A stretch of 44,605 bases of DNA from Bacteroidales bacterium (GTDB taxonomy: Bacteria; Bacteroidota; Bacteroidia; Bacteroidales; P3): positions 1-44,605 of the forward strand of contig JAFUYA010000020.1 in the NCBI GenBank assembly GCA_017477025.1, written 5' to 3'. This document shows positions 16,747-23,986 of the stretch, one piece after another; the stretch's first letter is position 1, and each line of letters starts with the position of its first letter. A program made the position numbers and the translations under genes. The notes under the pieces are model-generated. The model was not told the origin of the DNA. It searched no databases and worked only from the letters and a program-made list of their open reading frames with translations.

Positions 16747-17649
16747 TTATATTTCTTTTGTATATCGTTTCAGGCTGTTTTTCAAATGATTTATTATCTC
16801 GTTTTTCAAACTTTGCGGAGATAGAACCTCTATTCCCGAACCGAAAGAGAGTATCTGTTGAATGAAATCGTATGTAGGAGCAAGATACAAGGTGAATACG
16901 GAATAATCTTTTGCCGTTTCTATTTCTTTTTGCGAGAAATGCAACGGCAATGTACTTATATAATTAACATCTTTACCATAAACTTTCAGTTTAATGGTCT
17001 GCGGTTGAACGCTTCTATCGGCATAAACTCCGTAAAATTCCATAAAATACTCTTCAATAGAGAAATCTTCGGGAAAAGCAAACTTCTCATCCGTGTATTC
17101 CAAACTTTTTATACGGTCTAATGCGTATGTACGCAGTTTATCGCCGGTCTTCCTTGCTAATAAATACCAACGATTATGAAAAGTCTTTATACCGTAAGGC
17201 TCTATCAAGACGGTATCATCATTTTGCGTGTTGAATTTTTGATATTTCAGCATAAGGCACGTATTATCCTGCATTGCATAGAGAATAATCGGCAGAAATT
17301 TCTCACTATTCTGATAATCCTCAACGACAATTCTATTTTTAAGATTTTGATTTTCCGCAATAATGTTGTTAGTTGCAACGGTATTCAACAACCAAGACTG
17401 CATATTTCCGTCTTTTATACCGAGTGAATCATCTATGTAATAAAGATTCTTTTTGCAAAGAATTTCAATGTTGAATATTTCGTAAATCTTGTCTCTCCAA
17501 CGATGAAACGTTCGCATATTTAACTTTTCACCGTCGCTTATCTGTATGTTGTCTTGATAAAGAGTTGCCAACTCTTTAAGACTTATCTTTTTGTAACGAT
17601 TTATCGTTGTCAGAATCCAAACGTATTTCTTGAAAATATCCGTTGCCAT
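16747..17649 (-). CDS. WYL-domain transcriptional regulator
   Basis: 300 aa. The N-terminal about 75 residues look like a winged helix (IFKKYVWILTTINRYKKISLKELATLYQ...MRTFHRWRDKIYEIF). Residues about 125-210 form the WYL domain (LMLKYQKFN, IEPYGIKTFHNRWYLLARKTG, LRTYALDRIKSLEYT). The C-terminal WCX-like extension reads TIKLKVYGKDVNYI...YDFIQQILSFGSGIEVLSP. WYL repressors such as BrxR and CapW control phage-defence operons and respond to ligands or nucleic acids. This gene opens a defence-type island, and a shared promoter element lies immediately upstream on the opposite strand, which suggests it is the regulator of that element. Confidence 0.9.
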   Translation of the reverse strand: MATDIFKKYVWILTTINRYKKISLKELATLYQDNIQISDGEKLNMRTFHRWRDKIYEIFNIEILCKKNLYYIDDSLGIKDGNMQSWLLNTVATNNIIAENQNLKNRIVVEDYQNSEKFLPIILYAMQDNTCLMLKYQKFNTQNDDTVLIEPYGIKTFHNRWYLLARKTGDKLRTYALDRIKSLEYTDEKFAFPEDFSIEEYFMEFYGVYADRSVQPQTIKLKVYGKDVNYISTLPLHFSQKEIETAKDYSVFTLYLAPTYDFIQQILSFGSGIEVLSPQSLKNEIINHLKNSLKRYTKEI

Positions 17650-17689
17650 AATTCTTTTTTACTAATTTTTTGCAAAAATAAAATAAATC

Positions 17690-17733
17690 TATGACACAAA
17701 ATGACAATATTGCATCGTACTTTTGCAAAAGTA
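17690..17733 (+). promoter_or_regulatory. WYL-linked promoter/operator, copy 1
   Basis: TATGACACAAAATGACA at 17690-17706, an 11-nt gap, then -7 box TACTTTTG at 17718-17725, which is the left half of the perfect 16-bp palindrome TACTTTTGCAAAAGTA (17718-17733). No TTTG is at the -33 position; the TGACA direct repeat occupies it. It drives rightward toward the 25-aa peptide. On the opposite strand a TATTTTTG box (17680-17673) serves the WYL gene, so the element sits in a divergent control region. Copies 2 and 3 are at 23088 and 26928. Confidence 0.75.
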
Positions 17734-17823
17734 AATTGATTTATCACAAAAAATCATGTGAAACTTTACTTTTGATAAGAAAGATTAAATGGGAATAGTA
17801 ATAATAAAAAAGGAGAACGGATT

Positions 17824-17901
17824 ATGATAGCAGTATTTTTAATTATCGGAATGATAATATCAATGTTTGAAGACGGAATGAACTCATATAAGAAGTTATA
17901 A
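17824..17901 (+). CDS. 25-aa hydrophobic small membrane peptide A
   Basis: The ORF translates as MIAVFLIIGMIISMF followed by EDGMNSYKKL. It has a strong purine-rich ribosome site (AAAGGAGAA) seven bases before the ATG. It is preceded by WYL-linked promoter copy 1 and followed at once by a strong terminator, so it forms its own transcription unit. Residues 2-15 are hydrophobic, suggesting a single membrane helix with a short charged tail. A second 25-aa peptide with a similar sequence and the same promoter lies at 27031. Function unknown; a membrane-active toxin or a signalling peptide are options. Confidence 0.6.
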   Translation: MIAVFLIIGMIISMFEDGMNSYKKL

Positions 17902-17912
17902 GTCTTATAAAC

Positions 17913-17948
17913 AAAAGGCGTCTGCAATAAAGCAGACGCCTTTTGTAT
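17913..17948 (+). terminator. Strong terminator after peptide A
   Basis: The stem AAAAGGCGTCTGC / GCAGACGCCTTTT (13 bp) has a 6-nt loop and ends in TTTTG. It is G+C-rich relative to its surroundings and ends the short peptide transcript. Confidence 0.9.
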
Positions 17949-18116
17949 TCCTTTTATCTTATTTTCGTTCAGCATACTAATCTTTCAAATGTTTTTGTTG
18001 TTTCTCTAAAATCTCAGTGATTAACAATCCCTACAACTGCAATAATGATAGTTTCTAATCAGCTTGCATGCGTTATGACAAAAGTTTTATTTGACAAATC
18101 TTTTCATTAGAAACAT

Positions 18117-18560
18117 CTATTTACCGAAAAGATGTCCGCCAAATATTTTGTCCATTAAATACAAACCGGCAATATTTCCCAATGCTTTTTGATTTTTTGC
18201 CTGTTCTTTTTGCTCACGTTCTTGCCGCTTTTGCTCCATATCTTTGAGTAATTTATCAATATCATCATCGGCATAATTTACATTAAACTGAGTCTTTGGA
18301 TAACTCCTGTTCTCTAACTCGACCTCCACACCTATTGTATCAGGAACACACAACGAAAGTATCAGAAGTATGACCAACTCCGCTATTCCGACGGCAAACA
18401 TTATCAACAACCCACAGAAAATACCTACAATAACCAATGAAACAATGAAAAAGATACACAAAATTGCAAAAAAGTTATAAAAGCGACCTTCTGCTTTCTT
18501 TTTTTTTCGCAACAGTTGCTTTAATTCTTGCGTTGTCTGTCCTGAATATTTATTAAACAT
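18117..18560 (-). CDS. Unknown membrane protein with charged coiled tail
   Basis: 147 aa, family not recognised. A basic N-terminus (LRKKKKAEGR) is followed by two adjoining hydrophobic segments (about 28-52 and 53-72), then a soluble acidic part and a long charged helix (DIDKLLKDMEQKRQEREQKEQAKNQK, about 100-126), ending in a Gly/Phe-rich tail. It is transcribed opposite to the Bro-N gene from a shared 115-bp region. It lies in the defence-type island, but nothing in the sequence assigns a role. Confidence 0.65.
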   Translation of the reverse strand: MFNKYSGQTTQELKQLLRKKKKAEGRFYNFFAILCIFFIVSLVIVGIFCGLLIMFAVGIAELVILLILSLCVPDTIGVEVELENRSYPKTQFNVNYADDDIDKLLKDMEQKRQEREQKEQAKNQKALGNIAGLYLMDKIFGGHLFGK

Positions 18561-18647
18561 AGTGCAAATTCTTTTATATAGAACGCCAAAAGCAATACAT
18601 TATTGCAGATACTCCGAACGAATTATGATGTAACCAAAAAATTGTTG

Positions 18648-18655
18648 TACCTTTG
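18648..18655 (+). promoter_or_regulatory. -7 box TACCTTTG before the Bro-N gene
   Basis: TACCTTTG at 18648-18655 predicts transcription starting near 18662, thirteen bases before the ATG at 18675. This argues for that ATG and against the upstream in-frame ATG at 18603. No clear -33 box is seen. Confidence 0.5.
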
Positions 18656-18674
18656 TAAAAACTTACGGAAAATT

Positions 18675-19526
18675 ATGTCGCAGCAAGAAGCATTACAATT
18701 ATTTGAAAGCAAGAAAGTCCGCACTGTTTGGGACGGAGAGAAAGAGAAATGGTATTTTTCTATTGTTGATGTTGTCGCCGTCCTTACGGATAATGACTAT
18801 CAAGGAGCAAGAAATTATTGGAAAGTTCTGAAAAACAGACTGACCAAAGAGGGAAATAAGTCGGTTACAAATTGTAACCAACTGAAATTAACATCATCGG
18901 ACGGCAAGAAATATAAGACCGATGTTGCTGATACCGAACAGTTATTCCGTCTTATCCAATCTATTCCTTCTCCGAAAGCAGAGCCGTTCAAGGTTTGGAT
19001 GTCGCAGGTTGCAAGTGATAGGATTGACCAACTGCAAGACCCAGAGAAATCCATTGACCAAGCAATGCGTGATTACAAACGGTTAGGTTATAGCGATAAA
19101 TGGATAAACCAACGTTTGAAATCCATAGAAATTCGCAAAGATTTGACACAAGAATGGGAACGTGGCGGAGTTACGGGGCAGCAATATGCAACACTTACGG
19201 ATATTATCACAAAGACTTGGAGCGGTTTTACTACAAAAGAATATAAGGACTTTAAAGGTTTGAAGAAAGAAAATCTGCGGGATAATATGACTAATAAAGA
19301 ATTAGTATTGAATATGCTTGCCGAACTTTCCACTACCGAAATATCCAAAGCAAACAATCCTCAAACAATTTCGGAGCATAAAAAGATTGCAGAGCAGGGA
19401 GGAGAGATAGCAAAGAACGCCCGTAAAGAATTGGAGGCAAAGACAGGTCAAAAAGTTGTAACCTCCGCCAAAGCCAGCGACTATTTATTACTGGAAGAAG
19501 CCAAAGTTAAAAACATTGAACGATAA
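18675..19526 (+). CDS. Bro-N (phage antirepressor-like / DinD-like) protein
   Basis: 283 aa from the ATG at 18675. The N-terminal about 110 residues match the Bro-N domain of phage antirepressors and DinD-like proteins (VRTVWDGEKEKWYFSIVDVVAVLTDNDYQGARNYWKVLKNRL...FRLIQSIPSPKAEPFKVWMSQVASDRI). The rest is helical, with IDQAMRDYKRLGYSDKWINQRLKSIEIRKDLTQEW and a C-terminal GGEIAKNARKELEAKTGQKVVTSAKASDYL that recurs in this family. Such proteins are common in Bacteroidota islands; the role is unproven (DNA binding or damage response). Confidence 0.87.
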   Translation: MSQQEALQLFESKKVRTVWDGEKEKWYFSIVDVVAVLTDNDYQGARNYWKVLKNRLTKEGNKSVTNCNQLKLTSSDGKKYKTDVADTEQLFRLIQSIPSPKAEPFKVWMSQVASDRIDQLQDPEKSIDQAMRDYKRLGYSDKWINQRLKSIEIRKDLTQEWERGGVTGQQYATLTDIITKTWSGFTTKEYKDFKGLKKENLRDNMTNKELVLNMLAELSTTEISKANNPQTISEHKKIAEQGGEIAKNARKELEAKTGQKVVTSAKASDYLLLEEAKVKNIER

Positions 19527-19553
19527 TATATACTTGAAATAAAGTGTAGTTTA

Positions 19554-19583
19554 TTTGTATCTGAAGAAAAATTTGTAATTTTG
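19554..19583 (+). promoter_or_regulatory. Promoter of the DUF2971 operon
   Basis: TTTG at 19554-19557, an 18-nt spacer and TAATTTTG at 19576-19583. The ATG follows ten bases later, so the message is nearly leaderless. Confidence 0.6.
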
Positions 19584-19593
19584 CAGAAAAATA

Positions 19594-20505
19594 ATGAAGC
19601 AATTTAAAGAAGAATTCAAACACTTATTAGAAAATACCTTTTGTTCAAGAGGTATGCCAATTGACATACCTTTTAACAATATGATAAAATTCGTTAATGA
19701 ACACATTCCTACTAAACTTTATAGATTCAGAGCATGTAATTCATATAGTTTACAATCATTTGAAGAGAATACCATTGTAATGTGCAATCCGATGAAATTT
19801 GTGGACAAATTTGATTCTTGGATTTTTGTAGATAATTCTAAAGTACAAGATATGATAAGAAATTTTTACAAACAAAAAGGAATAATAATTACTGATGAGT
19901 TATCTAATGCTATAGATTTATATACAAAAAAAAATAGCAAGTTTTGTCAAAATGCAATGAAAAATACACATATTCAGTTTGCGTGTTTTACAGAAAGAAT
20001 AGATTCTTTATATATGTGGGATCATTATACTGATGGTTATAGAGGTTTTGCCTTAGAATATGATTTTAAAAATTTTGATAAGAACAATACTGATACATTA
20101 AATATTATTCTACCTGTTATATACTCAGACTATAGATATGATATTACACCATTAGTCAATTGGGTAAAGATGTTTGAATCATGGTTTGATAAACATAGTT
20201 CATATAAATTTGAATTTTTAGATGATTTCGCTTATATAAAAACATACCTTTATAAAGATGCAGAATATTATTCCATAGAAAGAGAATGGAGATTATTCAG
20301 TATGAATAAAGATTATAGAAAGGATCACTATGAAAAACTTTCAGATTTCGGTACGTTAAAAGCTATTTATTATGGACAGGATATACAGCCATGGTATAAG
20401 ACATATTTGAGTAAAATTGCAAAACAAAAAGGGATTAAAGAATATGATGTTATGCTGGATGAAAATAGTCCAGGTTATAGTTTAAAAATAAAAGAGATAA
20501 AATAA
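19594..20505 (+). CDS. DUF2971-domain protein
   Basis: 303 aa. Its features match DUF2971: LYRFRACNSYSLQSFEENTIVMCNPMKFVDKFDSW (42-76), ACFTERIDSLYMWDHYTDGYRGFALEYDF (130-158), and a C-terminal half with YSIEREWRLF and LKAIYYGQDIQPWYK. The molecular function is not settled; members occur in mobile and defence-associated gene clusters. Codon use is extremely A+T-rich compared with the Bro-N and mod genes on either side, pointing to separate acquisition. The winged-helix/TM gene follows after 6 bp. Confidence 0.83.
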   Translation: MKQFKEEFKHLLENTFCSRGMPIDIPFNNMIKFVNEHIPTKLYRFRACNSYSLQSFEENTIVMCNPMKFVDKFDSWIFVDNSKVQDMIRNFYKQKGIIITDELSNAIDLYTKKNSKFCQNAMKNTHIQFACFTERIDSLYMWDHYTDGYRGFALEYDFKNFDKNNTDTLNIILPVIYSDYRYDITPLVNWVKMFESWFDKHSSYKFEFLDDFAYIKTYLYKDAEYYSIEREWRLFSMNKDYRKDHYEKLSDFGTLKAIYYGQDIQPWYKTYLSKIAKQKGIKEYDVMLDENSPGYSLKIKEIK

Positions 20506-20511
20506 TAAGTT

Positions 20512-20925
20512 ATGCATAAATTAACGCAAGATGAATTAAAAAAATCTGAAAGAATATTATTATTTGCGTATGATAATATTTTACTAATAGATTATATAGA
20601 ACAACGGTTAAATATAGAAGAAAAAGAAGCATTAAAACTAATAACAAATTTAAAAATAGAAGGTTTGTTAGAAGATGTTACAAGATCTCAAATAAAAATT
20701 ACAGACAAGGGGAAACATATTTGTAACACAGGAGGTTTTATTCAGTATTATCATGATAAAGAAAGAGAAGAAAAACAGATAAAAAAAGATAAAGAGTTAG
20801 ATAGGGAAGAAAAAATTACATCTATTGCAACAAGTAAGAAAGCTATAATGCAATCCAGAATTAGTATTATTATAAGTATTTTAGCATTAGTTGTAAGTAT
20901 TATAGCACTAATAAGAAAAATATAA
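20512..20925 (+). CDS. Small winged-helix-like protein with C-terminal membrane segment
   Basis: 137 aa. Residues about 1-70 look like a winged helix (ILLFAYDNILLIDYIEQRLNIEEKEALKLITNLKIEGLLEDV...KITDKGKHI). A highly charged Lys/Glu helix follows (about 82-105) and then one C-terminal hydrophobic segment (about 117-134). It starts 6 bp after the DUF2971 gene and has the same extreme A+T bias, so the two form one acquired unit. A DNA-binding-like head tethered to a membrane anchor suggests a sensor, or a protein-protein adaptor. The downstream 293 bp to mod hold no gene I accept. Confidence 0.7.
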   Translation: MHKLTQDELKKSERILLFAYDNILLIDYIEQRLNIEEKEALKLITNLKIEGLLEDVTRSQIKITDKGKHICNTGGFIQYYHDKEREEKQIKKDKELDREEKITSIATSKKAIMQSRISIIISILALVVSIIALIRKI

Positions 20926-21218
20926 TTATATTATTAATGAGAGAAATTACATAGGAATAAATAAAATATTAACAGTATAGCGTTTGCTATTTTTATTTCG
21001 AAATATTCCGAAAAATTTGCCGATTTAGAAGAATAAGTCATTTTGAGTAAAAAGTTTGGTAAATGTTCGTGCGTTTAGCGTGGACAGAACTTTTGACTTA
21101 AGGTTACGGCAAATACCTCGGAATATAAAAAGTAAGTTCATGCTTTTTATATTGTGGGGATTTGCAAACCGTAATTCAAATAAAAGTACAATGCTAAAAA
21201 TAAAACGAACATTTATAA

Positions 21219-23084
21219 GTGAAAAGTTTGATAGAAGAACTGCCCCGTATAGTAAGAGAGGGCAAGAAAGAAGCACAGGATATGTTGGAAAGATTGTCTT
21301 CCAATACCAAAGTGTTATTACAGACAAATGAAATAGTTTTACCAGCCAAAGACAATAACGGACTATTCAGAGGAAATATACCCGATACGTCTGATGCAGG
21401 CAGTTGGACTAACCGTTTGATATACGGAGATAATCTTTTGGCTATGCAAGCCCTGTTGGCAGGAGATAAAGAAACGGGACTGCCTTCATTACGCGGTAAG
21501 GTGGATTTGATATATATTGACCCGCCATTTGACAGCAAAGCAGACTACAGAACAAAAGTTACACTGCCTAATGCAGATATTTCACAGAAGCCTACCGTAA
21601 TAGAACAGTTTGCATATGCAGATACATGGAAAGACGGTACGGTTTCCTACTTGGAGATGATGTATCCGCGTTTGGTTCTTATGCGTGAATTACTTTCAGA
21701 CCACGGAAGCATTTATGTACATATTGATTGGCATGTCGGTCATTATGTAAAAATTTTACTTGACGATATATTCGGTAAAGAAAATTTTGTTAATGAAATT
21801 GTATGGTGCTATTCAGGTCCACAAAGAAGTTTTCAAAACTTTTCACGTAAGCATGATGTTATTTATCTGTATCAAAAGTCAGAAAATAGAATATTCAACG
21901 TACAACGTATTGCACATAAATCGGGCTTACATGGAAAGGGAGGTTTAGGATTTAGAAATTCTGAAGAGAATAGTATCAAATTAAAAGAATTAGAGGAGCA
22001 AGGTAAAATTTTAGAAGATTGGTGGATTGATGTATCTACAGTAGGAAGAATTGTTAATGAAATAGTTGGTTATTCTACTCAAAAGCCAGAAAAACTATTG
22101 GAAAGAATAATAAAGGCGAGTAGTAATGAAGGTGATTTGGTATGTGATTTCTTCGGAGGAAGCGGAACAACGGCAAGCGTGGCAGAGAAATTAGGCAGGC
22201 GTTGGATTACAAGTGATATAGGCAAACCTGCAACGTTGGTAATGAGAAAGCGTTTTATTGATAATGATGTCAAACCTTTCCTTTATCAGTCTATAGGGTC
22301 TTATCAAAAAGAGAGTTTTCATCAAAGCAAACAGTTCAAACGTATAGGTGATTTGTCGCAAGTGGTGTTAGGGTTGTACGGTGCGTTGCCTTTTGCTGTA
22401 GAAGATGTCAGTGCAAGGAATATGGGATATATTAAGGAAAGCAAAACGCTTGTAATAGTGGATTCTCCTAACCGTCTGACAACCGCAACAACAATCAAAC
22501 GTGCATTGGAAGCCAAAGAAACAGTAATGGGCGGAGGTTGGAAGAAAGTTGTTTTGTTGGGTTGGAATTTCTCGTTTGACATACAGGAAGCTTTGACGGA
22601 CAAAGAACAAAAAGGATTAGATGTCTTGATTGTTCCGCCTGACTTGTTGGATAAACTCTCTACAAAGAAAAGTGTTACAAGGGACAGCATAAGGTTTTTG
22701 TCGTTGCAGTATCTTACAATCAAACCTTTGAAAACGGAAAAGTACGATGACAAGACGGATGAATTGACGGTGGAGTTGGATAACTATGTATTGCTTTCAC
22801 CGGATATGATAAACGTAGATGAAAAGGATAAAGCCAAGTTGCAACAAACGATGCAACAAGATCCTTTGGCATTGATAGAATATTGGAGTATTGATCCTGA
22901 TTATGACGGCGTAACGTTCCGTTCAATGTGGCAGGATTACAGGGAAAACACTGCCAATGATAACGACCCTTTGCATTGTGTGTATAAGACAAAAATAAAA
23001 GTACAACAAAAAGACAAAAGAAAAGTTTGTGTCAAAGCAGTAGATGTTTTCGGCTTTGAAAGTGTAGTTGTCAAAGAAATATAA
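21219..23084 (+). CDS. mod: Type III restriction-modification methyltransferase (Mod)
   Basis: 621 aa; the start is a GTG at 21219 since no ATG fits the conserved N-terminus ([20 protein letters not shown]). It is a beta-class N6-adenine methyltransferase: catalytic motif IV DPPFD at 101-105 precedes the AdoMet-binding motif FFGGSGTT at 311-318. Between them (about 195-285) lies a short target-recognition region, then [12 protein letters not shown]. The C-terminal about 290 residues form the Mod tail. It methylates the recognition site and provides specificity to Res. Oddities: the recognition region is short, and an extra gene separates mod from res. A diverged copy of the mod 3' end lies before res. 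Confidence 0.9.
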   Translation: MKSLIEELPRIVREGKKEAQDMLERLSSNTKVLLQTNEIVLPAKDNNGLFRGNIPDTSDAGSWTNRLIYGDNLLAMQALLAGDKETGLPSLRGKVDLIYIDPPFDSKADYRTKVTLPNADISQKPTVIEQFAYADTWKDGTVSYLEMMYPRLVLMRELLSDHGSIYVHIDWHVGHYVKILLDDIFGKENFVNEIVWCYSGPQRSFQNFSRKHDVIYLYQKSENRIFNVQRIAHKSGLHGKGGLGFRNSEENSIKLKELEEQGKILEDWWIDVSTVGRIVNEIVGYSTQKPEKLLERIIKASSNEGDLVCDFFGGSGTTASVAEKLGRRWITSDIGKPATLVMRKRFIDNDVKPFLYQSIGSYQKESFHQSKQFKRIGDLSQVVLGLYGALPFAVEDVSARNMGYIKESKTLVIVDSPNRLTTATTIKRALEAKETVMGGGWKKVVLLGWNFSFDIQEALTDKEQKGLDVLIVPPDLLDKLSTKKSVTRDSIRFLSLQYLTIKPLKTEKYDDKTDELTVELDNYVLLSPDMINVDEKDKAKLQQTMQQDPLALIEYWSIDPDYDGVTFRSMWQDYRENTANDNDPLHCVYKTKIKVQQKDKRKVCVKAVDVFGFESVVVKEI

Positions 23085-23087
23085 ATC

Positions 23088-23123
23088 TATGACACATAAT
23101 GACAAAATAGTACGGTATTTTTG
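23088..23123 (+). promoter_or_regulatory. WYL-linked promoter/operator, copy 2
   Basis: TATGACACATAATGACA (23088-23104), an 11-nt gap and -7 box TATTTTTG (23116-23123). The palindrome seen at copies 1 and 3 is only partly kept (TATTTTTGCAGGTA). It begins three bases after the mod stop codon and gives the unknown gene at 23145 its own promoter inside the R-M locus. Confidence 0.65.
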
Positions 23124-23144
23124 CAGGTAAAAACATAAAATGTT

Positions 23145-23849
23145 ATGGATATATATCATATATTAGCAGAGCATTCAAAAGGTAAGAAACTCTTGAAGAA
23201 AAAAAAGTACAAGGAAGCTTTTCTATGCTTTGTAACGGCAGAGCAAGGAAACATTGCTTGTAAAGACGAAATAGAAATATGCAAACAGAATCTAACTAAA
23301 GACGATATTGCCGATGTCAAATATTTATGGGAAAAGACTAACACGAGTCAGACCAAGTATTTTTCTACAATAAAAAGAGTAGTAATAACTACAGATGTAG
23401 AGTCTTTCAATAATTATAACGAAAAAAAACAATCGAAAGAGAAAAGTAAAGGTTGTGTATATAACAAAACAAACAATCCTGCAATAAAAGGAAAGAAAAG
23501 CGATAAAAAGAAAAAAGAAATACAAACCGTTCCTGATCCTCAAAAGTCGTATTGGAAAAGGTTTTCTAAACAAGGTACATATACTACATCATTCACTCCG
23601 AAAGAACAGGAAACACAGGATATTCCCGTTCAAAAATTAATAGAAATAGGGGATAAGTTTTACTTAGAAGGTTATTATGAAAGAGCCAACGACTATTACA
23701 CTCAGGCAAAGAAAAATGACGAAGAAAATCCGGAATTACAACAAAAGATACAAGATTGTATAAATCATACTAATCCTAAAACATCTGATAACAATTGGAA
23801 TACTTATTACTTAGATTGGAATCCTTATAAGGTAGATGATGATGTTTGA
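23145..23849 (+). CDS. Unknown gene inserted between mod and res
   Basis: 234 aa, family not recognised. Both ends look TPR-like: residues 1-50 (AEHSKGKKLLKKKKYKEAFLCFVTAEQGNIACKDEIEICKQNL) and about 165-205 (IEIGDKFYLEGYYERANDYYTQAKKNDEENPELQQKIQDCI). The middle (about 90-160) is a Lys-rich, low-complexity linker. It has its own WYL-linked promoter, and the mod relic after it shows it entered together with the present mod gene. A regulator, anti-restriction factor or accessory effector is possible; nothing in the sequence decides. Confidence 0.75.
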   Translation: MDIYHILAEHSKGKKLLKKKKYKEAFLCFVTAEQGNIACKDEIEICKQNLTKDDIADVKYLWEKTNTSQTKYFSTIKRVVITTDVESFNNYNEKKQSKEKSKGCVYNKTNNPAIKGKKSDKKKKEIQTVPDPQKSYWKRFSKQGTYTTSFTPKEQETQDIPVQKLIEIGDKFYLEGYYERANDYYTQAKKNDEENPELQQKIQDCINHTNPKTSDNNWNTYYLDWNPYKVDDDV

Positions 23850-23895
23850 TATAGTAACTAATCTATAAATTATAAACTACTATGAACAGAAAAAT

Positions 23896-23969
23896 AAGAC
23901 AAGAGAAAAGTTTGCGTTAAGGCGGTGGATATTTTCGGTTTTGAAAGTATAGTTGTCAAAGAAATATAA
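23896..23969 (+). pseudogene. Relic of the 3' end of a second mod allele
   Basis: These 74 bp match the last 74 bp of mod (23011-23084) at 65 positions. All nine differences are transitions. In the mod frame the relic still reads [23 protein letters not shown] and stop, with only two Val-to-Ile changes, so seven of nine changes are silent. It therefore diverged as a working mod gene before becoming a fragment. It lies 17 bp before the res start, where a mod gene would normally end. Confidence 0.85.
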
Positions 23970-23986
23970 AAGAAAAATAAAAAACT

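Noticed and set aside
17766-17975. 69-aa minus-strand frame over peptide A
   Set aside because: It runs antisense through a strong terminator and the peptide gene; the ribosome site and promoter favour the plus-strand peptide.
21056-21331. 91-aa open frame overlapping the mod start
   Set aside because: It runs out of frame into conserved mod sequence and has no recognisable domain; most of it lies in the mod leader. It could be an old relic but cannot be supported.
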